Positions 33,171-42,463 are shown, numbered from the stretch's first letter. The stretch is 64,000 bases of DNA from DATFVA01 sp963832355 (GCA_963832355.1 CAWHTX010000010.1:1-64000), one strand, 5' to 3'. Program-made: numbers and translations. The notes: generated by a model not told the origin, from the letters alone.

Positions 33171-33983
33171 ATGAAATTAACTTACGAAAAAAGGATTCAG
33201 TTCGCGGTTCTTTTGATTTTTATTACAGCAGGCTTATTCATTTTTGGCTGTTCTGAGTCAACTTCACCAGAACCCGGGAGGGGTCAGTTAAAGCTGACAA
33301 TGATTGATTTTCCCGCAGGTTACGACGAGGTAAATATAGTCGTAACAAGAGTTGAAGTTCATAGATCCGGGGCTGATTCAAGCAACGGATGGTTCGTGAT
33401 AAACAATAGTCCTGCTACTTATGATCTGTTATTATTAAGGAATGGGGCAAGTGTTGTCCTTGGTAACCATTCGCTTGAGGCCGGTCACTATACACAAATA
33501 AGATTAATAATTGGTACAGGAAGTAACATAGTTGTTGATGGAGTTACTTATCCTCTTGAAATTCCAAGCGGACAGATAACGGGTATCAAACTTAATCATT
33601 CTTTTGATATTGAGGATGGTATTGTTTACGAGCTATTACTTGATTTTGATGCCGGGCGTTCAATAGTAGAGGCGGGTAATGGAATATATAAGTTGAAACC
33701 TGTTATTAGAGTAACGCCTGTTGCAATCTCCGGAAGCATTTCGGGTAAAATAAATCCGGTAAGCTCTGCTGGTTTTGTTTATGCAATAAGCGGAACAGAT
33801 ACCTCTCTTACAATTGCTGAACCAATTACAGGGTCATTCTTGTTAATGGCATTATTACAACAGACTTACAGGGTAGAAGTATTTTCTACAGATCCGGCTT
33901 TTAATGATACAACTGTTACTAATGTAAATGTTGTTGCAAAACAAAATACTGATATGGGAACGATCAACTTAAGCATTAAATAA
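33171..33983 (+). CDS. DUF4382 lipoprotein
   Basis: 270 residues, starting at ATG 33171 after AAGGAAGAGAA. A lipobox (FIFGC) lies near residue 27. The DUF4382 domain (about 36-185) is recognised by GQLKLTMIDFPAGYDEVNIV, then VTRVEVHR, then LLLLRNG and LEAGHYTQIRLIIG. A C-terminal carboxypeptidase-regulatory-like beta domain follows (ISGSISGKINPV...VFSTDPAFNDTTVTNVNVVA). Exported to the envelope; function unknown. It is the first gene of a three-gene unit with the barrel protein and the OmpA lipoprotein. Confidence 0.88.
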   Translation: MKLTYEKRIQFAVLLIFITAGLFIFGCSESTSPEPGRGQLKLTMIDFPAGYDEVNIVVTRVEVHRSGADSSNGWFVINNSPATYDLLLLRNGASVVLGNHSLEAGHYTQIRLIIGTGSNIVVDGVTYPLEIPSGQITGIKLNHSFDIEDGIVYELLLDFDAGRSIVEAGNGIYKLKPVIRVTPVAISGSISGKINPVSSAGFVYAISGTDTSLTIAEPITGSFLLMALLQQTYRVEVFSTDPAFNDTTVTNVNVVAKQNTDMGTINLSIK

Positions 33984-34012
33984 TATTTAAAAAAATGAAA
34001 GAGGTTTTAGTT

Positions 34013-34510
34013 ATGAAAAAAAATATCCTATTCTTTATGGTCCTGGGATTTATGATGATCCTGGCAAAACCCATTACAGCACAAGACCACGGATTTGGCC
34101 TTGGAATTATTTTAGGGGAACCAACCGGGTTGAGTGCAAAACTCTGGACGTCAAAGGATAATGCTTTTGATTTCGGTCTTGGTGTCTCCCTTGGCGGCGA
34201 TCGTATCAAATACAAGGGTGAATACAATAATTCCGGACGTGTTCACTTTCACATGGATTATCTCTGGCATGCATTTAACGCAATCCAATCGACTGAAAGA
34301 TTTCCGCTTTATTACGGATTTGGAGGCAGGTTCAACACCGGCGGGGGTTATGACGGATCATTTGGTGTAAGAGGTGTATTTGGAATAGCCTGGTTACCTC
34401 ATTCAACTCCGATAGATGTATTTTTAGAGCTGGTACCGGTATTTCAGGTTACTCCGCTTACCGGACTAGGAATTGACGCAGGGCTTGGAGTAAGATATTT
34501 CTTTGAATAA
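34013..34510 (+). CDS. Predicted outer-membrane beta-barrel protein
   Basis: 165 residues from ATG 34013, which has GAGG eight bases upstream; ATG 33995 is in frame but has no ribosome site. A signal peptide ends at TAQ. The mature part alternates glycine and aromatic residues: GFGLGIILGEPTGLSAKLW, then FDFGLGVSLGG, then FPLYYGFGGRFNTGGG, then GLGVRYFFE as the terminal strand. It fits a small eight-strand barrel of the kind annotated as DUF3996-like. It sits between the DUF4382 and OmpA lipoproteins, all three envelope-located. Confidence 0.75.
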   Translation: MKKNILFFMVLGFMMILAKPITAQDHGFGLGIILGEPTGLSAKLWTSKDNAFDFGLGVSLGGDRIKYKGEYNNSGRVHFHMDYLWHAFNAIQSTERFPLYYGFGGRFNTGGGYDGSFGVRGVFGIAWLPHSTPIDVFLELVPVFQVTPLTGLGIDAGLGVRYFFE

Positions 34511-34555
34511 AAGAAAATAATTGTTAGCGGGTATTAAAAAAAAGGAATTATAAAA

Positions 34556-35227
34556 ATGAAAAAAATAAAAAGTATAATATTAGTTGTAGTAGTAGCAAGT
34601 CTTGTTATTTTGGGTTACAGCTGCGGTACAAGCAACGCTGTTAAAGGTGGAGTCATAGGCGGCGTTGGCGGGGGAGTGGTTGGCGGAGTTATTGGGGATC
34701 AGTTGGGTAATACCGTACTGGGAGCAATAATAGGTGCTGCCGTTGGCGGTACTGCAGGAGCTTTGATTGGAGACTATATGGATCAGCAAGCCGAAGAAAT
34801 GGAAAATGATATCGCGGGTGCAAAAATAGAAAGAGTAGGCGAGGGCATAAAAATAACTTTCGATTCCGGGATCCTTTTTGAAACCAATTCTTCCACACTG
34901 CAATCTCAGGCTAAAACAAATATCCGTAATCTTGCTGTCATTCTTAACAAATATCCCGATACGAACATCCTGGTAACAGGGCATACCGATTTTGATGGTA
35001 CAGATGAATACAACCAAACTTTATCCGAAAGTAGGGCTGAGTCAGTTTCAGATTATACGAAAGGACAGGGCGTTAATTCGTACAGACTTTCAATCCTGGG
35101 ATTGGGTGAAAAAGAACCTATTGCCTCAAACCAGACAGCTGAAGGCAAGCAGCTTAACAGAAGAGTTGAAATTGCGATTTTTGCAAATGAAGATCTTAAA
35201 AAAGCTGCCGAAAGAGGACAACTTTAA
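34556..35227 (+). CDS. OmpA-family lipoprotein with glycine zipper
   Basis: 223 residues. The signal peptide ends in a lipobox (GYSC). A glycine-zipper region (about 30-75) follows: GGVIGGVGGGVVGGVIGDQL, then GAIIGAAVGGTAGALIGDY, a membrane-associating helical hairpin. The C-terminal OmpA domain (about 100-215) contains ILFETNSSTLQSQAKTNIRN, then VTGHTDFDGTDEYNQTLSES, then NRRVEIAIF. The layout matches YiaD/Pal-like proteins that bind peptidoglycan from the outer membrane. Third OmpA-domain protein of the island. A 15-base perfect hairpin follows about 100 bases downstream. Confidence 0.93.
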   Translation: MKKIKSIILVVVVASLVILGYSCGTSNAVKGGVIGGVGGGVVGGVIGDQLGNTVLGAIIGAAVGGTAGALIGDYMDQQAEEMENDIAGAKIERVGEGIKITFDSGILFETNSSTLQSQAKTNIRNLAVILNKYPDTNILVTGHTDFDGTDEYNQTLSESRAESVSDYTKGQGVNSYRLSILGLGEKEPIASNQTAEGKQLNRRVEIAIFANEDLKKAAERGQL

Positions 35228-35629
35228 TTAAGAATTATTTTTAATTTCAGGTGATCATAAAAGGTCGGCTGGTAATTTACAAATCGGTTCGGTAGTTCAA
35301 ATTTCATATTGAAAGTGACTAAATTGATGCAGACGGCACGTAAGATGAAAGTTACGTGCCGTCTGCTAAATTATAGGTGTTTTCTTTTTAATCGGTATCC
35401 TGGAATAAAGATAAAGATGAATTAACCTGCATGAAGCTTCCAGATAGTGTTCTGCTTTGAGAGAGTAATCCTGGTGTTATCTTCGGTAAGTAACAGTAAT
35501 TAAGCTCCTCAACCCTTGTTCCCACAAAGAAAGAAAAATTACTTGATTGGAATTTGCCATCTTGATTACTAATAAAACTGATTTGATGAACCTCTGGTTC
35601 GTGACGATTACTGAGGTTCCCTTTTCTTG
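35228..35629. other. Intergenic region with perfect hairpin
   Basis: 402 bases between convergent units. It contains the inverted repeat at 35329-35366. An 81-codon minus-strand frame (35388-35633) overlaps the next gene's stop codon but has no recognisable features. Nothing else seen. Confidence 0.4.
35329..35366. terminator. Long perfect inverted repeat, probable bidirectional terminator
   Basis: GCAGACGGCACGTAA (35329-35343) and TTACGTGCCGTCTGC (35352-35366) pair over 15 bases around an eight-base loop. There is no immediate T run (a T-rich stretch starts about 15 bases later), so termination is likely but not certain. Confidence 0.6.
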
Positions 35630-36031
35630 TCACTGCCTTTCAAATACTCCGTAGCTTGTATAAGTATGGCCTTCCGCGTCATAACTTAAATATGTAACCT
35701 TGACAATATCTTCTGAATCGGATAGTACTGCTGTCTCTTTTACACAAACTTTACCATCCTTCTTTGCTATTCCTTCAATGATATTGGGACTTAGCAAACG
35801 ATATGATACTGTATCCGCAAACGGGGTGCCTTTGACCGGGTTATCCATCCCGTCAAATTTCCCCTCAACAGAAATCGTCAGACATTCGTCCTTGTCGTTA
35901 ATAAGTTCTTCCAGGATTTTAAAGGAAATTCCGTCGGTTTCTAATTTCATTACCTGGCTTTTTGTGACCGGAGGTATATTGGAATCTTTCAGATTTAATT
36001 TCCAGATTCCTTTGAATCCCTTACTTCCCAT
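35630..36031 (-). CDS. Lipocalin-like protein of unknown function
   Basis: 133 residues on the minus strand. The start at 36031 is preferred over 36043, because GGAGG lies five bases upstream of the former and overlaps the latter's first codons. The sequence begins MGSKGFKGIWKLNLKDSNIP and ends VKVTYLSYDAEGHTYTSYGV, then FERQ: short alternating strands with DG turns, like small beta-barrel binding proteins. No signal peptide, so probably cytoplasmic. No family recognised. It lies just downstream of the WNG-repeat lipoprotein on the same strand. Confidence 0.6.
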   Translation of the reverse strand: MGSKGFKGIWKLNLKDSNIPPVTKSQVMKLETDGISFKILEELINDKDECLTISVEGKFDGMDNPVKGTPFADTVSYRLLSPNIIEGIAKKDGKVCVKETAVLSDSEDIVKVTYLSYDAEGHTYTSYGVFERQ

Positions 36032-36091
36032 TGGATCCTCCATTATTGTCTTTGAAATTTTTCTTGCCTGATCAGGTTGAATTACTGAAGC

Positions 36092-37177
36092 TCAAAAAAC
36101 ATATTGGGCTACATAATAAGTTCCATAGTTGTTACGGAAGTTCCCTCCCGCGTAAATTTCACCTGCGAAGCTTGTGCAGATTGCAAGGATATCCCTGTCC
36201 GCATTTAAGCTTCCAACTTCAGTCCACGCACCGTTTTCCCAAACGGCAACAGCATTGCCGTAATTATTTATTGTAAAATTTCCACCGGCGTAGATGTACC
36301 CGTTATCGTCAATTGTAAGTGATATGATAGCGCCGTTGAGATTCCCGTATTCTGCCCAGCTGGTTCCATTCCACCTTCCCATATAATATTTCCCCGATGG
36401 AGTGTGAAAATCACCTCCGACATAAAGGTCATGCGATGCGTCGGTAAAGGAGCTCAGGATAGCACCTTCTGTTGTATTGAGATCGGGAAGTTTAGTCCAT
36501 ATTCCGTTCCACCTGGCAGCATATGGTATCCCGGCGCCGGCCTGGCTTACTGCACATACGTAAACATTTGAAGAAACTGCTCCTGAAGCGTCGGCACAAA
36601 GGGAAGTGACCGGATCAGATGTGTTGAAATTTCCAATGTTGCTCCAGGCGAACCCGTTCCATTTGTAAACTAAGTTAAGACCGCTGCTGTTTTCTATGAC
36701 TCCTGCAGCGTACAGATTATCATGAGTGTCTGTGCATATAACTATGTCCTGATCATAGTTCGAATGGATTCCCAGATCACTCCATTCGCTTCCATTCCAC
36801 TTTGCGATATACCGCAGATTGGCAGCATTGGTAAATGCCCCGGCGGCATACAGATTGCCGCTGTTATCAGTTACAAGCATTTTTATATCGCCGTTTGTAT
36901 CAAGATGGCCGAGATTACTCCATTCCGTTCCGTTCCACCTGGCGACATAATAAAGAGAGCTGTCGTTCGTGAAAGCCCCGGCTGCGTATATGTTTCCCGA
37001 TGCATCTGTACAAAGCGTGTATATACCTCCGTTGGCATTTAGATTACCTGTCTCGATCCATTGTTGTCCGGTGGCTGGCGGAGGATTGGTACTAAGCCCT
37101 GACCCTATCTTACATCCTGCGGAGAATAAAGATAAAGCAACTAGAAATGCTGAATAGAATATTTTGTTAAATCCCAT
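36092..37177 (-). CDS. WNG-repeat propeller lipoprotein, paralog A
   Basis: 361 residues on the minus strand. The signal peptide ends in a lipobox (FSAGC). The body is about seven repeats of roughly 45 residues of the form GNIYAAGAFTN...YYVARWNGTEWSNLG, a blade pattern seen in delta-60-type beta propellers. Each repeat has D/T-x-G-N-I/L-Y-A-A-G then W-N-G-x-x-W. It probably forms one propeller exposed at the outer membrane; the ligand is unknown. It is closely similar along its length to 41390-42463, in the same orientation, and the terminal repeats are almost identical. Confidence 0.8.
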   Translation of the reverse strand: MGFNKIFYSAFLVALSLFSAGCKIGSGLSTNPPPATGQQWIETGNLNANGGIYTLCTDASGNIYAAGAFTNDSSLYYVARWNGTEWSNLGHLDTNGDIKMLVTDNSGNLYAAGAFTNAANLRYIAKWNGSEWSDLGIHSNYDQDIVICTDTHDNLYAAGVIENSSGLNLVYKWNGFAWSNIGNFNTSDPVTSLCADASGAVSSNVYVCAVSQAGAGIPYAARWNGIWTKLPDLNTTEGAILSSFTDASHDLYVGGDFHTPSGKYYMGRWNGTSWAEYGNLNGAIISLTIDDNGYIYAGGNFTINNYGNAVAVWENGAWTEVGSLNADRDILAICTSFAGEIYAGGNFRNNYGTYYVAQYVF

Positions 37178-37350
37178 TTTTTTCCCGCTATTATTTTCAT
37201 GTTCTTACCCCGATATTACGGAAAATCCTTTTCATCAGCAATTTCGGAGCATAATGTTAACTCACCTGATTTTATTCGAAGGGAGAGTACAATATTTGAT
37301 TATCATTCATAAATACAATAAATTAATATTATTGTTAATTATCTATATTT

Positions 37351-37944
37351 ATGAATATAAGCGATTTAAATAGAAGCAATAAATTATTTCTTTCTACGGC
37401 AGATATAGCGAATATTCTTTCCATTGATAAAGAATCAGCAAAGGTTACCGCGTCTCGTTACCGGAAAAAAGGCTATATCATCAGATTAAAAAGAGATATT
37501 TATGTCACAGAAAATAAATTCGGCAATTTATCGGAAATTGAATTATTCCGCCTTGCTAATATTCTTCAGGTTCCTTCATACATTTCTCTTACATCTGCGC
37601 TCAGCTACTATAATATTACCACCCAGCAGCAAAGAAATTATATAGAATCTGTCGCCGTTAAAAGAACCACGCATTTTAATGTAAGAGGACTTCAATTCAC
37701 TTATACTAAAATTAAGGAAGGTCTTTATGGGGGTTTTGTATTAGAAAATAATTGTTTTATCGCTAAACCCGAGAAGGCATTTGCGGATATTGTTTATCTT
37801 GCTTCCCTTCAAAAATATAATCCCGATTTTCCTTCAATCGATTTCAGGAAATTAGACCGATCGGATATTACTAAATACCTTAAACGGTCAAATAAAAAAA
37901 CAGTTACCTTCTGGGATGAATTATGCGCGACTTACAAAATTTAG
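37351..37944 (+). CDS. AbiEi-type antitoxin (type IV toxin-antitoxin)
   Basis: 197 residues. An N-terminal winged helix-turn-helix (FLSTADIANILSIDKESAKV, then TASRYRKKGYIIRLKRDIYV) is followed by a larger domain with YISLTSALSYYNITTQQQRN and CFIAKPEKAFADIVYLASL. This is the layout of AbiEi regulators, which repress their own operon and counter the AbiEii toxin without binding it. Its last 22 bases overlap the toxin gene, the usual coupling. The upstream 170 bases are AT-rich and could hold its operator. Confidence 0.85.
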   Translation: MNISDLNRSNKLFLSTADIANILSIDKESAKVTASRYRKKGYIIRLKRDIYVTENKFGNLSEIELFRLANILQVPSYISLTSALSYYNITTQQQRNYIESVAVKRTTHFNVRGLQFTYTKIKEGLYGGFVLENNCFIAKPEKAFADIVYLASLQKYNPDFPSIDFRKLDRSDITKYLKRSNKKTVTFWDELCATYKI

Positions 37945-38597
37945 AAGTATTTGAAATAGAAGTACTTGATTTATTGAACAGCATAAGAGTGCTGGATTCA
38001 TTATTCTTTGGCGGCGGTACTATGCTTAGACTTTGTCATAATCTCAACAGGTATTCAACCGATCTTGATTTCTGGATTTCACCTTCAACAGATGCAAAAC
38101 AGCTTCATGCCAAAATCAAATCAACTCTGCAGAAAAATTACCGGTTATCTGATGCAGCGAATAAAAAGTATACTATACTCTATGAATTCAGATCAGAGAA
38201 AGTAACCAGGAATCTCAAAATTGAAATCAGGAAGGAGCAGTCAGAATTTGAATGGGAGAGGAAGATCGCCTTTTCCAGGTATGCAGATAAGCAGGTTCTG
38301 GTGAAGGGCCTGACACTAAAGCAGATGATGAGGAATAAGACTGAGGCTCTGCTTTCAAGAAAACTTATTCGGGATTGTTTTGATCTGGAATTTTTACTGA
38401 TGCGCGGCATTGAACTAACCAATGATAAAGAAAAATTAACTGAAATATCAGAAATCATAAAGAATTTTAAGGACAGGGATTATAAGGTTATTCTGGGATC
38501 CATCCTTGAAGTAAAAGAGAGAAAATTCTATTCTCAAAACAAATTCAGCTTTTTACGTGAGGAAATCACCCGAAAATTATTACCCTCAAAAGAATAA
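37923..38597 (+). CDS. AbiEii-type nucleotidyltransferase toxin
   Basis: 224 residues. The core LFFGGGTMLRLCHNLNRYST, then DLDFWI, is the GG(T)-D-x-D nucleotidyltransferase motif of the AbiEii/DUF1814 family. LKGLTLKQMMRNKTEALLSR, then CFDLEFLL, matches the C-terminal helical part with its catalytic Lys. AbiEii toxins add nucleotides to targets such as tRNA and stop growth during phage infection. No mobility genes are adjacent. The overlap with the antitoxin gene supports a functional pair. Confidence 0.88.
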   Translation: MRDLQNLEVFEIEVLDLLNSIRVLDSLFFGGGTMLRLCHNLNRYSTDLDFWISPSTDAKQLHAKIKSTLQKNYRLSDAANKKYTILYEFRSEKVTRNLKIEIRKEQSEFEWERKIAFSRYADKQVLVKGLTLKQMMRNKTEALLSRKLIRDCFDLEFLLMRGIELTNDKEKLTEISEIIKNFKDRDYKVILGSILEVKERKFYSQNKFSFLREEITRKLLPSKE

Positions 38598-38819
38598 TTC
38601 AGACGAATCCGGAAGAAACCCAATATCATATTTTGGCTCTGCCTGGCTATTGGGAATTAAATATTCTCCCAAGTGATGATTGTGAATAAAACATCACAAA
38701 TTCTTGTTCGGTTTTGGTTTAAGTTGTTATTTTTTATAAATGCCGATTATTTCTGACCCTAAGTTTCTGTCAATTTCAGACCGAATCGCGCAGAGAGGTC
38801 GTTTTACAAAAGGAAGAAT

Positions 38820-39422
38820 ATGAATAAAGATTATTTCCAGGAGAAATCAAAGACTTACGAGAAGGATAGCAACAGAGTTAATAATGTTGAAAATATTGCA
38901 AATGCAATAAAGCGTAATATTAAGTTTGAAAAGACAATGCATATTATGGATTTTGGTTCCGGGACCGGATTGTTATTGGAGAAAATAGCACCGCTGGTCG
39001 GAAAAATTACAGCGGTAGACATATCAAAATCAATGATCAGCGAATTAGCAGCTAAGAGAGAAAACATCGACTGTGAACTTGAAATACTGGAAATGGATCT
39101 GTCTAAGTCTAAACCGGATGTAAAATTTGATGGGATAATATCGTCAATGGCTATGCATCATGTTAAGGACATTGGTGCTATGTTTCATAATTTTTATGAG
39201 ATGCTGCATAAAAAAGGATTTATAGCAATTGCAGATATAGATCACGAGGACGGCAGTTTTCATCAAGAAGATACCGGTGTTTTCCATAATGGGTTTGATA
39301 GGGTGGAATTTATGAATTCTGCAGGATCAGCGGGCTTTAAGGATCTTGAAATTTTGTCAGCTAGTGTAGTTAAAAAACCACACGGGGAATACCCGGTATT
39401 TTTATTGACTGGATATAAATAA
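38820..39422 (+). CDS. Class I SAM-dependent methyltransferase
   Basis: 200 residues. The SAM-binding motif I reads IMDFGSGTGLLLEKI, motif II ITAVDISKSM, then LEILEMDLSKSKPDVKFDGI, then the post-motif SSMAMHHVKDIGAMFHNFYE and DIDHEDGSF. It resembles small-molecule methyltransferases of the UbiE/Methyltransf_11 type. The substrate is unknown. The ATG at 38820 follows AAAAGGAAGAAT. It stands alone between the AbiE pair and the M28 peptidase. Confidence 0.88.
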   Translation: MNKDYFQEKSKTYEKDSNRVNNVENIANAIKRNIKFEKTMHIMDFGSGTGLLLEKIAPLVGKITAVDISKSMISELAAKRENIDCELEILEMDLSKSKPDVKFDGIISSMAMHHVKDIGAMFHNFYEMLHKKGFIAIADIDHEDGSFHQEDTGVFHNGFDRVEFMNSAGSAGFKDLEILSASVVKKPHGEYPVFLLTGYK

Positions 39423-39599
39423 TAATATCTCTTCGTATAATGCATCTGGTTATAAAAAAAATCAATTAACAACCGGAGCTTCTTAGCTGCTTAAAATTTA
39501 TTGCAAATTAACTCCGCCCGGCGTAATTTAATGTTTGGAAAAAGGGGAATAGCACCCGGCTTTTATATTTTTTGTCAATTATCAGGAGAGAATTCCGAC

Positions 39600-41282
39600 A
39601 TGAAAAAAATTATTGCACTTCTTTTCATTACATCAATAATATTCTCATTTGATTCATTCGCTCAGAGAAATGATTCTGAAACTGACTCAATAGCACAGCT
39701 GATAAAGAATGAAGAGATGAGCAATTCTAAAGTTATGGAAATTGCCAGCTATCTTACAGATGTATATGGACCACGATTGACTTTTTCGAACGAATATAAA
39801 CAGGCTGCGGATTGGGCCTCTTCCAAAATGAAGGAATGGGGATTGGAAAATGTTCATTATGAAAAGTGGGGACCGGAAGGGAAGGGCTGGACATTGAAAA
39901 GTTTTTACGCTGAAGTTACTAAACCCCGTACTATTCCCTTAATTGCTTATCCGGCTGCATGGTCACCTTCCCTGGAAGAAACTGCTACGGGTAATGTTGT
40001 CTGGCTGAATGTAAATTCGGAAAAAGATTTTGATGATTATAAAGGAAAACTGAAGGGTAAATTTGTACTGATAAGCCCCGCAACAAATCTGCATCCGCAT
40101 TTTACACCTGATGCCGAAAGACTTAATGATTCAACATTACTTCAATTAGCAAACGCATATCAGCGGGCAGGGCATAGAAGATTCAGGTTCCCCAGGATGA
40201 CAATGGACAATTTCGATTCGGTATTCACACTATTTAAACAATGGAGACCAGGTATCGATTCCGAAACTGTAGCAAATTTTATTATTGAAAGAACATTTGG
40301 ACCAAAGAAACTCCAATTTTGCATGGACGAAGGTGCTGAAGCAGTGCTTACAAATTCAAGAGGAGATGATGGAACTCTTTTTGTCGACGAAGCATCAGTA
40401 CCCCGAAAAGAAGGGAACCGCAGCGAAAGGTTATCGGTTTATGATCCGGAAGCACCTGAAGTGATACCTCAGATCGTTGTTTCCGCGGAGAATTATAACC
40501 GGATGATAAGGATGATCGAAAAAGGGGAAAAGCTGACTATGCAGATGGAATTAAAAGCGGAAATCACAAAACCGGATTCTGCGTTTAACATTATAGGGGA
40601 AATACCGGGCACCGATAAAAAGGATGAAGTTGTTATGATAGGCGGACATTTCGATTCGTGGCATGGAGGTACCGGGGCAACCGATAATGCCTGCGGAAGT
40701 GCCGTCTGCCTGGAAGCAATGAGGATTTTGAAAAAACTTAATTTAACTCCGGGGAGAACGATAAGGATAGGGTTATGGGCCGGTGAGGAAGAGGGTTTGC
40801 TTGGTTCGAGAGCTTATGTTGATCAGCACTTCGGTGAAAAGTCTGCAGACTATAATAGTGAAGCCTCGGCTGATCCTTCTACTGCCAGTCCTGAAACCAA
40901 AGAAGAGTATAGAAATTTCTCTGTTTATTTCAATGACGATAACGGAACGGGCAGGTTCAGAGGTATTCACCTGCAGGGGAATGAATCTGCGCGATCAATT
41001 TTTCAGGAATGGCTGCACGAATTTAATGACCCCGATGCACAGACGATAAGCATTTCAAACACAGGCGGAACGGATCATCTTTCGTTCGATAATGCGGGTC
41101 TGCCGGGATTTCAATTTATCCAGGACCCGCTGGATTACTCCAGTCGGACTCATCACTCAAATATGGATGTTTATGACCGTCTCCAGAAAGATGATCTGGA
41201 ACAGGCCGCGGCGATGATGGCATTCTTCGCATATAAAGCGGCAATGATGGATAATCAGTTTCCGAGAAAAGAGAAGAAATAA
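39600..41282 (+). CDS. M28-family exported metallopeptidase with PA domain
   Basis: 560 residues from ATG 39600, which follows CAGGAGAGAATTCCGAC; the 33-residue upstream extension lacks a signal. A signal peptide ends at SFAQ. A protease-associated insert lies in the middle (about 100-300). The dizinc peptidase domain has GGHFDSWHGGTGATDNACGS, then LWAGEEEGLLGSRAY, the Asp of GGTDHLSFD, and the His of THHSNMDVYDRL. These are the zinc ligands and catalytic Glu of the aminopeptidase/glutamate carboxypeptidase group. It probably trims peptides in the periplasm. A hairpin follows the gene. Confidence 0.93.
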   Translation: MKKIIALLFITSIIFSFDSFAQRNDSETDSIAQLIKNEEMSNSKVMEIASYLTDVYGPRLTFSNEYKQAADWASSKMKEWGLENVHYEKWGPEGKGWTLKSFYAEVTKPRTIPLIAYPAAWSPSLEETATGNVVWLNVNSEKDFDDYKGKLKGKFVLISPATNLHPHFTPDAERLNDSTLLQLANAYQRAGHRRFRFPRMTMDNFDSVFTLFKQWRPGIDSETVANFIIERTFGPKKLQFCMDEGAEAVLTNSRGDDGTLFVDEASVPRKEGNRSERLSVYDPEAPEVIPQIVVSAENYNRMIRMIEKGEKLTMQMELKAEITKPDSAFNIIGEIPGTDKKDEVVMIGGHFDSWHGGTGATDNACGSAVCLEAMRILKKLNLTPGRTIRIGLWAGEEEGLLGSRAYVDQHFGEKSADYNSEASADPSTASPETKEEYRNFSVYFNDDNGTGRFRGIHLQGNESARSIFQEWLHEFNDPDAQTISISNTGGTDHLSFDNAGLPGFQFIQDPLDYSSRTHHSNMDVYDRLQKDDLEQAAAMMAFFAYKAAMMDNQFPRKEKK

Positions 41283-41322
41283 ACCTGTCCATTTTTGCAA
41301 GCACTGCTTTAGCACAATAGAT

Positions 41323-41357
41323 TTTAAGGGCCATCCCGTGTGGATGGTCCTCTAAAA
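41323..41357. terminator. Bidirectional terminator between convergent genes
   Basis: TTTTA-AGGGCCATCC pairs with GGATGGTCC-TCTAAAA around CGTGT, with T and A tracts on either side. It serves the M28 gene and the minus-strand WNG lipoprotein gene. Confidence 0.75.
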
Positions 41358-41389
41358 TTGATACAGATGGAGTTAAAACTATTTCGGAT

Positions 41390-42463
41390 CTATGGGGTAT
41401 ATTCTGCTACATAGTAGGTTCCGTAGTTATTGCGGAAGTTGCCTCCGGCGAAGATCTGACCGAGGTAGTTTGTGGTGACTGCAAGGATGTTCGTTCCCGC
41501 ATTCAGATCGCCGACTTCGGTAAATGCCCCGTTATTCCATTCTGCAACCGCATAGCCGGGGTTATTAATTGTAAAACTTCCGGCAGCATAGATGTTCCCG
41601 TTGTCATCAGTTGTGAGTGATGCAATCGCGCCGTTAAGAATTCCGTCTTCCTCCCAGCTGGTTCCGTCCCATTTTGCCATATAATATTTGCCTGAAGGGG
41701 TATGAAAATTACCGCCTAAATAGAGATTGCGTGAGGCATCAATGAAGGATGTTAAAACCACACCCTCAATTGCATTGAGATTGGGAAGTCTTACCCAGGT
41801 TCCGATCCATCTCGTAACATAAGGAGCTCCGGCACCGTCAAGAGTAGATGCGCAGGCATAGACTTCCGATGCATCCGCACTTAGTGAGGTTATCGGGTCG
41901 TTAGTATCAAAACTCCCCAGGTTGCTCCAGGCAAAGCCGTTCCATTTGTAAACGAAATTCAGACCAGCGTGGTTTTCAATGGTACCTGCGGCATAAAGAT
42001 TTCCGTTGGGATCCAGGCAGATGGTAATAGGCTGATTATAATCAGTATGTATCCCGAGATCGATCCACTCACTCCCGTTCCATTCAGCAATATATCTCAT
42101 ATCAGCTGCGTTAGTAAATGAACCCACTGCATATAAATTCCCGCTTTGATCTGCAACCAGCATATCAATAGTACCGTTAGCATCAAGGTGCCCCAGGTTG
42201 CTCCAATCGGTGCCGTTCCATTTGGCGACATAATACAATGAACTATCATTAGTGAATCCGCCCGCTGCATATATATTACCGGAAACATCAGAGCAGAGAG
42301 CGGCGATGCCTCCGTTGGCATTCAGATTACCGGTTTCTGACCATGCTCCGCTGGTTCCTCCCGGTGAGGGATTTACAGGATTGCCGGTACCTGGTTTACA
42401 TCCGCCTGCAATTAACGGAATGACCGCGATCAGCAGGTATATTGTTTTCCATAATGTTTTCAT
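41390..42463 (-). CDS. WNG-repeat propeller lipoprotein, paralog B
   Basis: 357 residues on the minus strand. The lipobox is IAGGC. It has the same seven-repeat body as 36092-37177 (GNIYAAGGFTNDSSLYYVAK, then WNGTDWSNLGHLD and so on), ending NYGTYYVAEYTP. The two proteins align over the whole length with most residues equal; by eye about 70% identical. They are a recent but diverged duplication, 4.2 kb apart, on the same strand. Function unknown; the shared layout suggests a common ligand-binding or structural role at the surface. Confidence 0.8.
   Translation of the reverse strand: MKTLWKTIYLLIAVIPLIAGGCKPGTGNPVNPSPGGTSGAWSETGNLNANGGIAALCSDVSGNIYAAGGFTNDSSLYYVAKWNGTDWSNLGHLDANGTIDMLVADQSGNLYAVGSFTNAADMRYIAEWNGSEWIDLGIHTDYNQPITICLDPNGNLYAAGTIENHAGLNFVYKWNGFAWSNLGSFDTNDPITSLSADASEVYACASTLDGAGAPYVTRWIGTWVRLPNLNAIEGVVLTSFIDASRNLYLGGNFHTPSGKYYMAKWDGTSWEEDGILNGAIASLTTDDNGNIYAAGSFTINNPGYAVAEWNNGAFTEVGDLNAGTNILAVTTNYLGQIFAGGNFRNNYGTYYVAEYTP

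Noticed and set aside
35388..35633. 81-codon minus-strand frame after the lipocalin-like gene
   Set aside because: Starts with GTG inside the preceding stop codon, has no ribosome site, unusual composition and no recognisable motif.
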